DNA of 64,000 bases, taken from positions 2,420,001 through 2,484,000 of the forward strand of contig NC_045144.1 of the NCBI RefSeq assembly GCF_008831285.2, given 5' to 3'. Below the pieces are notes generated by a model. The model was not told the origin of the DNA. It did not search any database and saw nothing but the letters and a program-made list of their open reading frames with translations. This DNA comes from Nymphaea colorata (lineage: Eukaryota; Streptophyta; Magnoliopsida; Nymphaeales; Nymphaeaceae). Of the stretch, positions 56,220 to 64,000 are shown one piece after another; the stretch's first letter is position 1, and each line of letters begins with the position of its first letter. The translations under genes were made by a program, and so were the position numbers.

Positions 56220-56890
56220 TTTCTACCTGTCACATGGGCATCCCAAAATGGCGTTGCACCCTGATGCTATGGAGAACCTGCGCAGCACGTTAGACTCAAA
56301 TTCCCAAGTAATTAGGGCACAATAATAGGATGAGTCAGAAGTCTCCCACTTCGAGGGGGGATATAACCCTCCGGCTGACTTGGCTAAAGTGTTATTATGA
56401 TATTCGTTAGGGTTTCTCAACCCTGAGTGCAGCTTTTAGAGCAACTATAGGTATGTGGGTTGTCTCAATCCCCACCAGACCCGTATCCAACTAAGAGGAC
56501 GACAACGACAAAAGAAAGAAGAAAAATTAAGAAAAATAGGCTGTTTCTGCTCCTCTCCCATTCGTCTTACTGCATCAACTCCCTCTCCTCAAGATCCATT
56601 GTCCTCAAGGTGAGAACCAAGGAAACCATTTCTGAATGTTCGCTGCTAACTCCCAACTAGAGATGATGTCTGCCTCTCCACCCACTCAATTAACCATTAT
56701 GTCTCTAATCAACCCTCCTTCCTCAGCCTTCTTTAATTGATCACTTTGAAGGGATATGGTTCTCCATCATTGGGAGGGTGTGCAACCGGTAGAGTGCTGA
56801 TTGCCTCCTCGTTTCTGTGATAGGCCTTCGGCTTGGATGCATGGAAGATGGGGTGGGATGTCTGTCCCTGCAGGCAGCTCCACTCCCTAG
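56220..56890 (-). mobile_element. Ty3/gypsy 3'-end relic (integrase tail, chromodomain-like, LTR start)
   Basis: The minus strand reads SHPIFHASKPKAYHRNEEA, resembling the VHPVFHVSLLKPYH motif that ends gypsy integrases. After stops it gives SSWELAANIQKWFPWFS in another frame, resembling the TWE...iq..FP.F ending of chromovirus pol. A sequence ending CCCATGTGACA near 56226 could be the LTR end. Short and frame-shifted, so tentative. Confidence 0.45.
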
Positions 56891-57199
56891 CGCCTAGGCC
56901 AAAGGCGACCAAATATGTATTTATTTTTATTTTTTTAGTTATGTTAATATGTCAATTTATTTTGATTAACTATTGCTAATATTTGAAATGTGGAGAGTAG
57001 TAATGTAATAATCAACTTAAACAATAAAATATAAATTGTTGACTTTATATATGTAAAATCAATAGAAGAAGTTTAATATTACTCATTAAATGTACTCTAA
57101 TACAAGAAACAAAAAAATAAACTAAATCTAATCTCTATAAGAAAGAATGTAAATCCTCAAGAAGGCTTTGATTGTTTCGCTAGACTCTTCTACTTGAAA

Positions 57200-57470
57200 T
57201 TGAAATTTATATCTTCTTGTGGCTTTAGAAACTTCCTTGGTAGCTGATAATTGTCTTCTTCCTCAGAGTCTGGGACTATAACTAAAGACAAATCGTCTTG
57301 TTTTTCTGACTTAGGAACAATATTCCATAGCTGGTTTTGTTCTTCTATGTCGGGAACAATGTTTGGAATATCGTCTTGCTCTTCCGAATCAGGAACAATA
57401 TATGTTAAAGATTGAATATTTGGTCCTCAGTGTTTGGAACTACTTCTCTAGAGATTCCAAACAGTGTGAA
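57200..57470 (-). pseudogene. Acidic repeat reading frame (IVPDSEEQDD-like), unrecognised
   Basis: A minus frame encodes four consecutive repeats of about 13 residues: IVPDSEEQDDIPN, IVPDIEEQNQLWN, IVPKSEKQDDLSLV and IVPDSEEEDNYQL, then FLKPQEDINFNFK and a stop near 57200. A fifth copy (VVPNTEDQ) lies upstream in a shifted frame. The DNA unit is 39-42 bases. I do not recognise a family. It may be the C-terminal tail of a decayed transposon protein or a captured host fragment. Confidence 0.5.
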
Positions 57471-57599
57471 ATCTAACAAGGTAAATAACAAATATGATTA
57501 ATTGAACAGATAGTAGTATTATAAGAATATTAATAAGATAACAAACAATGATCAATATTCAGATGCCAAAATATAATGTTTAGTTCATTGAAAATCAAT

Positions 57600-59590
57600 A
57601 CAATAATTGCTAAAAATTATAGTGATTAGAGGATGAATAAGATGCATTTCCATCATCATTTGAATCATCATCTAAATTTAATGATATATTAACATCTTCA
57701 TATGTGTTCTCAATTTTTTTTTCTTCTTCTTCTTGAATTTCAATCAATTTTTTGCTTTCCTTTGACTTTGGCTGCATTTTTTTGACTTTTATGTTTGTCT
57801 AAACGTCTTGATGGACCATCATATGGTCTTGAGAAGCACCAGTTGCCTTCTCAACAAGATCCCATGTGAGAGAAGGATCGTCATCATAAACATTATCATC
57901 ATCACTTGGCCATTCATCATTTTTATCAACTTCTCACAAGACAATGAGATCAATTCTGTTCTACTCCTTTTCATTTCTTGATGTCGATCCCTTAACTGCT
58001 GTTTATAAGCCACATACATTAAGTCATTCAACTTTTGTGTTACAACCTATTTCGCTTCTTTGTATGGAACTGCATAAGAAATTAACAACGTAAAATCGTA
58101 AATACATGATAGTAAGGCCTAACACTCGAATGATGTAAAAACAACAAAACTTTTATACCCATTCAAAAGTACTCCAATTACATTCACAACTAGAAGCACT
58201 GCATGTGGCCCAACGCTCGAACAACAAAACATTGTAGTTCATGACATCCAGAGCCGTAAGAGATCCACCAATCAACTAATGGCATAAATCCAATATTATT
58301 TTGTGTTAAATAACCAAAATGTATCATAAATTTATATCATGATTCATAAGTCAGAACTTACTTGTCAAAAGTGCTTTGGTCTTCTGAATTGCCATGTCCA
58401 TCCCAAATAGTCATTCTGCTTTACGATATGCAACTATTTGGTTACATACGTTACTCTGCTTTAATGGACTGTTAAGTGTTAACTAGACAAGAAATGCACT
58501 TTAATAGTCCTAGATTGTTTTCGTAATTGTACTCAATATCAGCATAGTTATAGAAGATTGATGAGTTTAAGTATAACCCAACTGAATGTAGAGGTTGATG
58601 CAATCGAGCCTACCATCTTTTGTCAATAGTTTCTCATATAGGCTGATATAAAGACTCATCTTTCTTCAAATTCACCTATTACAGTATTAAAAAATAATAG
58701 CTTGTAGAGTAATAACTAGTAACTGAAGAAGAACCTTACAATGCATAAACTAACTTGCCTTTATTTGTTATTTCACATGATTCATTGCTTCGTATATATA
58801 ACTCATTGATGACTTTTCATCACTGTCAACCATGCGAGGTACTTCAACTAATGGATGCATAACTCTAAAAACATTAGTGATGCCAGTCAAAAAGTATTTT
58901 TGAACACATCGCTTAGACTTTGTTCTAGCGATAGATTTGGATAAATTGTTTTCTGACCATTCTTTCAACATAAACATGATTCTTAAACCCTTTTTGCAGC
59001 TGTACAAGCTTTTCACAGTAAAAAATCTTGTTACAGACTTGGTCACAACTAGCCTATAAAGGTCTTTTTGTGTTGCAAACTTTATCACATGCAATACTTG
59101 GCCATGTGCATATATAAAAACAACTAACTGTTTTGCCTTAAAAAATATATGTTTGAGCTGTGAAACTTCTCCAATATCTTCTAACATCAGTTCTAAACAA
59201 TGAGCTGCACAAGGGGTCCAAAACAAATGTGGTAACTCTGGTTCATCCACTAGCATCTTCCCTGCCTTCATATAATTTGATGCATTGTTTGTTATAATTG
59301 AACCACATTTTTTTCACGTACTTCCTTGATAACATCTCTTAATATCTTGAAATGCAAGTTTGCATCTTTAACTTGGTCAGACGCATCATGGGGCAATGGG
59401 CGAAGAAGTTAATAAGTGTTCTACATCTGGTGTCTGTCCGTCCATTTGACATAATTAAACATCCATATTTCTTCCAATGGTCTTTATATACTTTGATAAA
59501 CTCTTCTGTCTGTGCAACTTCTAGTTCTAACAAGGGTTCTCGCATCTCTATGAACCATTCATACCTGGGCCAAATTGTCCCATTTCCTCT
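57600..59590 (-). pseudogene. hAT transposase relic (DUF659 and hAT dimerisation regions)
   Basis: Reading the minus strand: FGPGMN, then MREPLLELEVAQTEEF and WKKYGCLIMSNGRTDTRCRT (DUF659 entry, with N-G-R-T-D in place of D-G-W-T-D), NFFAHCP, then YMKAGKMLVDEPELPHLFWT, PCAAHCLELMLEDIGEV, SVTRFFTVKSLYS and EKSSMSYIYEAMNHVK. Further on come DWWISYGS and the QKLNDLMYVAYKQQLRDRHQ segment of the C-terminal hAT dimerisation domain, then an acidic tail. Frameshifts and stops divide it, and the BED finger and N-terminus are missing because the relic ends where copia D begins. Such proteins cut and paste hAT transposons; this copy cannot. Confidence 0.85.
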
Positions 59591-59914
59591 TTAACTAAGT
59601 GTCGGTGCTATGTTGTTTTCATTGATTCTTATTCTCGATACACCTAGATATATTTCATGAAGCATCATAAGCATGAGGTGTTCCAGCTTTTTCAAGCTTT
59701 CTATTTTATGGTGAAGACCAAATTTTCTTGTAATATTATGCACTTGAAATGTGATGGTGGTAGAGAGTTCTTTTCAAATGACTTTATTTCCTTTCTTCGG
59801 GATAATGGGGTAAGTAGAGATGTCCCGTATACTCCATGACAACATGGGGTTGTAGAGAGGAAGCATAAACATATTTTAGGGAGTGCTATGAGCATGTTAC
59901 ATGATAGCCATGTC

Positions 59915-60731
59915 AATGTTTTAAAAACCAGTGACTCGAGGCTTGACTCGTTCATTCTGGACTTGTTACCCCGCGGGTCAACTTGGTGACTTAGGCTGGG
60001 TTTTCTTGACTATTTTTTTTTTAAATTAAAATAATATATAATTTGTCATTTAAACATAAAAAAGTTGTAAAATGATTTGAACACATGTATAATTCATATC
60101 ATTAAGTAATAACTAAGTTATTTTATCTCTTTTGATAGAACAAAAAATTGATGACAAGATCTATAATTGCACATTTCAAAAAGAAAAAAACTGTGGCACA
60201 ATATATCAATGAAAAACAAGTCTATCAAAATAAAAAATCAAACACTAAGATCAATATATTCAACATTTACAACTATAATGGTTAACAAATTCGACATGTA
60301 TGTTAATATTATAAAAAACTAAAAATCCAAAAGTAAAGAGTCCAATATCCTAAAACTTGAAATAAATACATTGTACAAAAAGTTAAGCCTAATTAGTTTT
60401 ACCTTGTCATTTGTAATATGTAAATTTGATAAATGAACAATAATTTCTAAATTCTTATATTTCAATATGTTCGAAGATTCATGTAAAAAATTATGCAATT
60501 AAGTAATTAATAGACAAATGACCTTGTTAATTACAAAATACAAAATTTATTATTGGACTACATCGAGTCAAACGAGTTTTGGCCGAGCCAACCGAGTTTC
60601 GGCCGAGTGAGGATGACACTGCTGAATTAGGCTGAGTTGTAATAAAAACTGAGTTCCCTTAGTGGGTTGACCCAATGGAGGGCCGAGTCAAACCGAGTCA
60701 ATGAGTTGACTCGGCAAGTTTTTAAACACTA
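59915..60731. mobile_element. ~817-bp DNA element inserted in copia D
   Basis: Ends aatgttttaaaaacc and, inverted, agtgtttaaaaactt. It is AT-rich internally, with gagtcaa/gactcgg motifs near both ends. Flanks agccatgtc (59906-59914) and agccaggta (60732-60740) match at 7 of 9 positions and may be a 9-bp target duplication, as Mutator-like elements make. Copia D integrase coding resumes directly after it (FHTSVHAINLLPM). No transposase frame inside. Confidence 0.65.
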
Positions 60732-61347
60732 AGCCAGGTATCTTTGAGTCTTTGGACAGAGGCTTTCATACATCAGTTCATGCTATAAATCTTTTGCCTA
60801 TGTCAATTTTAGACCATAAAATCCTTATTATGCTTTATTCAGACACCATTCATCTTATGATGAACTGCATGTTTTTGGTTGTGTTAATTATGTGCATATT
60901 GATTCATCATTGAAGAACAAATTTTAGGATAAGGCCACACAATGTAAGTTTGTGGGATATGTTGATGATTATAGAAGGACTGAAGGATACAAATGCTATG
61001 ATCGGTTGCCAAGTGCATCAAGACTTCAAGAAATGTTTTTGATGAGAATAATTTTGAAATGAGTGCATCCGAGTAGTTGTCTTCTGGAGAACACTGTTGT
61101 ATCACCCATGGATGAGTGCTGATATTTTTTTTGTTGATATCGGAGAAGAATGTCATAAGACTCGTGATGACTTGAATGATAACATGGATGAAGGTGACTA
61201 TTGATCAAATACACCATTACACCAAATAGAACACTTTTTTGGACAGGTATACACTAGGAGGGGCAGGGATGCAAGACAGGTAAATAGACTATAACTAGTG
61301 ATTCTACTCAGAGATCAGCACAAGTCAAACAACCTATTCAACGGTGG

Positions 61348-61563
61348 GTGAGTTATGATGTGTTCTCTCTTGACTTCCAGCTATTCATGTCTCAACTCAC
61401 AAAGCAGAGTGAGCCCACTTGCTTCAATCAAGCTGCTCAATCCCACTATTGGATTGATGCGCTGAATGATGAAATAGGAACCCTTCATGAATGTGGCACT
61501 TGGGAAGTAGTTCCACGCCTAGAAGGGAAGAATGTTGTTGGTTCTAAGTGGGTTTATAAATAA
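61348..61563 (+). pseudogene. Copia D reverse-transcriptase entry
   Basis: [40 protein letters not shown] and NVVGSKWVYK match element C nearly residue for residue in layout. A stop follows K at 61561, then the remaining reverse transcriptase is frame-shifted. Confidence 0.85.
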
Positions 61564-62440
61564 AGTATAAACCTAACTGCTGTATTGATAGATATTAGGC
61601 TCGTCTTGTGGCTCGCAGATTCACACAACAATATGGTGAAGACTATGATGAAACTTTCAACCAAGTGGTGAAGATGGCTGCTCTTCGTGTGATCATATAT
61701 TTGGCAGTTGATTGGGGATGGAAACTTAGTTACATGGAAATGTTGGAAAAGATCCTAGTGCCTGGGTATGCAACCTGAGAAAGTCATTCTATGGGTTAAA
61801 ACAGGCATCCCGTTCTTGGTTTGGGAGTTTCTCCTTACAAGTTTAGAATTACGGTTTTAGAAGGTGCTCTCTAGATTATTCTCTTTTCGTTTTTCAAGAG
61901 GCAAATGTTATTACTATTCTTCTTATATATATATGGATGATATCATGGTCACTGGGAGTTCTGAAGACCATGTGCTTTAAGTTAAGCAGTTCTTAATGAA
62001 TACTTTCAAAATGAAGGATCTAGGAAACTTGAGGTATTTGCTCTGTGTGGAAGTTGATAGACAAGGGGTAGACATTGACTCATGTGAAACAAAAGTACAC
62101 TCTGGACCTCTTAGAGAAAACGAGAATGTCAAATTGTAAACCGGTTAACACCCTGAGCATATTGGATGAGGTTGAGTTGTGAAGATGGAAAGCTTTGTAT
62201 CAAACCTACATGATAGCGAAGTATGGTAGGCATGTTGCAGCATTTAACTTTCACTAGACCTGATATTGTTTGTACTGTCAATGAAGTCTCTCAGTTTATG
62301 CATGCTCCAAGAGAGGGTCACATTGAGGTTGTGAAGCATATTTACATTATTTAAAAGAAACCATAGGTGATGGACTTGTCTATTAGAAGAGCTAATGTTT
62401 TGATCAAGGCCATCAACTCCTTATACAGATGCAGATTGGG

Positions 62441-62847
62441 TTGGAGATCCAGATGGGAGACAATCTATATCTGGTTATTGCGTTTTTGTTGGAAATGATT
62501 TAGTATTATGAAGTAGTAGGAAGCAAAAGGGAGTTGCATGGTCAAGTACAGAGGCAGATTATAGGTCAATGGCAGCAGGGACAGCAGAAGTAACTTGGAT
62601 TAGACATCTATTGAGTGATTTAGGAGAAGCTATAACACAGTTTGTACTCCTATGTGACAGCCAAAGTGCAATAAATACTGCCTTTAATCCTATTCAACAA
62701 AGCAAAATGAAACATATTGAAATTGATAAGCATTTTGTTCATCAGAAGGTTGAACTAAAGGAGGTAGAACCCTATCATGTGAACATGGAAGATCAAACAA
62801 CAGATTTATTCGCAAAAGGACTGATAAGCGAGAATTCTGGTTATTGA
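62441..62847 (+). pseudogene. Copia D RNase H
   Basis: DADWVGDPDGRQSISGYCVF, STEADYRSMAAGTAEVTWIR, LLCDSQSAINTAFNP, MKHIEIDKHFVHQKVELKEV and DLFAKGL, the complete copia RNase H end. A stop replaces the W before SSRKQ at about 62510. Confidence 0.88.
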
Positions 62848-62881
62848 AGAACAAGTTGTACATGCTGAAAATCCATGTACA

Positions 62882-62894
62882 ACTTGAGGGAGAG
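62882..62894 (+). promoter_or_regulatory. Polypurine tract of copia D
   Basis: ACTTGAGGGAGAG directly before the LTR start TGTTAAAATAG. Confidence 0.75.
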
Positions 62895-63142
62895 TGTTAA
62901 AATAGATGTGTTTGGATCTGGGTCAGATCCAAAACACATGCCTTTTTAACCCATCACTTATTAATGGCGTATATTCTAGCTTCTTCTTGTGTTATTATGT
63001 TTTAGTCATTAGTGTGATTCGTTATTTTTAATATAAGTTTAGGGGCAGTAGGCGTGCCCTAAGTTCTGCCACCCACCTACTGTGTGCTTTCCTCTTCCTT
63101 ACTCTCTGTTTTCAGCACAGTGCAGAACATGGTGAATTCTCA
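62895..63142 (+). repeat. Probable 3' LTR of copia D
   Basis: Starts TGTTAAAATAG after the purine tract. The right border is inferred from an ending (acatggtgaattctca) that parallels the end of the copia C LTR. Contains a hairpin at 62906-62938 (GTTTGGATCTG...CAGATCCAAAAC). No second LTR exists here to confirm the border. Confidence 0.6.
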
Positions 63143-63203
63143 TACTAGATTTCTATCACAAAGTCTGTCCTTTTAGCAACAGGTAGTCCCTGAATCCAAC
63201 CTA

Positions 63204-63215
63204 GCTCTCATACCA
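63204..63215 (-). promoter_or_regulatory. Copia primer-site relic with LTR-like sequence to the right
   Basis: gctctcatacca is the reverse complement of TGGTATGAGAGC, one base from the Met-tRNA primer site, and is followed at 63216 by TGTTATTTTCGG, as the inner end of a minus-strand LTR would read. The outer LTR end and any body to the left were not found. Confidence 0.5.
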
Positions 63216-63219
63216 TGTT

Positions 63220-63488
63220 ATTTTCGGATGTCCAAAATTGTTGAACATGAAGAGAAAGAGATGACCACCAGAGGAGTTTTTTCAACAGCAGTATGGCAGC
63301 CTCAAGAACTATAGTCACACCCTAATTCACATAAAGTATAACATATGTTTTACATGACTAAACAATGCAGGATAAAATGCAGAACTAACAGCCCGTGTTT
63401 ACACATGGAATAATAAAAGAACAAAATATCTGGGGACCCAGATCTAATAGCTCAACCTAAGAAAACGTCCTCTCAAATAGATATGCAA

Positions 63489-63522
<34 letters not shown>

Positions 63523-64000
63523 CACCCCAACCTCTTTCTCTTTTCAAACCCAATTTTTTTTGTTAAAAACATAAAACGTTGAGGTGCGACGACACAACAA
63601 TTCAAAAGGAGTTATGCATATCAAAAAACAATGGAGCAAACATTTCATTATGTAGTAAATTCAGTTTATACAAGGTCACTTAATATTTCTCAATAACCCA
63701 TATGACAGAAATGCCCCAAAGGCCAAAACAACAACATAGATGTCTAACAAAAACAAGGCATCAATGAGACTCAAATCATGACACGCTGACATTACAATAG
63801 ACCCAAAATCTCCCCAACAGGATGTGAGCGGAGCCATTTGATCTACCTGTTGCCCCGGCTCCGCTAAAACCTAAAAAAGTAAACAACATAAGACTTAGCC
63901 TTCGCAGTATGACAACAAACTATATAAATCCTTAATCATCTAAAGTGAGGGCTCAAATTTGGAATATAACATATATGGAACCATAAATACTATCATAATA
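63220..64000. other. Window end, no gene recognised
   Basis: Holds a (TA)/(TG)n microsatellite at about 63490-63522 and AT-rich sequence. A small GC-richer patch at 63815-63875 has no frame. No PELP1 exon could be identified here. Confidence 0.45.

Larger units (their letters stand above)
59591..63142 (+). mobile_element. Copia retrotransposon D, 5'-truncated relic
   Basis: Begins abruptly within the integrase core ([13 protein letters not shown]) at the end of the hAT relic. Continues with CDGGREFFSNDFISFLRDNG, GVVERKHKHILGSAMSMLHD, the reverse-transcriptase entry WIDALNDEIGTLHECGTWEV (61348-61563), decayed YMDDIMVTG (about 61930) and RNase H (62441-62847). Wording is close to element C throughout, so C and D are related families. 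No 5' LTR, gag or protease is present. The 3' LTR is probably 62895-63142. Many frameshifts make it older than A-C. Confidence 0.87.

Noticed and set aside
1-64000. CRISPR arrays, operons, rRNA or tRNA genes
   Set aside because: None seen. The repeats present lack the regular repeat-spacer layout, and the window is clearly eukaryotic nuclear DNA.

Overview
The window is nuclear DNA of a land plant, most likely a flowering plant; I cannot name the species. It is AT-rich and dominated by transposons. Protein genes are split by GT-AG introns, there are CT/GA/TA microsatellites, and the LTR retrotransposons carry primer sites for initiator tRNA-Met, as plant Ty1/copia elements do. Only two host genes can be supported, both on the + strand. 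One, at 18245-20223, is a complete two-exon gene for a small pentatricopeptide-repeat (PPR) protein of the THA8-like/At1g62350 type, with an organelle-targeting-like N-terminus. The other, from 34113 to at least 55592, is the 5' half (nine exons, about 384 residues) of a PELP1/RIX1-type pre-rRNA-processing protein.

Layout. 1-10630 has no supported host gene: it holds tandem duplications, a (CT)n tract, a degenerate short-motif array at 5.66-6.2 kb and LINE-like relics. 10636-16694 is copia element A, flanked by a 5-bp target duplication (aaata) and apparently inserted into a minus-strand LINE relic; it has two 479-bp LTRs, an unusual leader with a ~21-bp ACCGGTTC array, and a gag/pol that has lost most of gag and the integrase core. 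17.15-18.0 kb is a GAGCTCGA-rich repeat with a long hairpin, just upstream of the PPR gene. 20.2-34.1 kb holds degenerate repeats, a minus-strand Ty3/gypsy pol relic (23.2-24.7 kb), a lone BED zinc finger, and two non-autonomous DNA elements with 8-bp target duplications (29189-29918 and 30984-31131).

34.1-55.6 kb is the PELP1-like gene. Its fourth intron is 13,977 bp because it contains two copia elements in opposite orientation: element B (38073-43429, minus) and element C (44969-50306, plus, target duplication ctatg). Every exon phase across this gene still joins correctly. After exon 9 I find no further exon: 55.6-64 kb contains a gypsy 3'-end relic, an acidic repeat reading frame, a decayed hAT transposase, and a 5'-truncated copia element D that has its own ~817-bp insertion.

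How parts relate. The two host genes have no visible functional link. The transposons record several nested events: A in a LINE, B and C in one intron, D abutting a hAT, and a small DNA element inside D. All exon, LTR and mismatch figures were counted by eye. I found no CRISPR array, rRNA or tRNA gene, and nothing that I can defend as a new multi-gene system; the best leads are repeat architectures and the heavily invaded but intact-looking intron.
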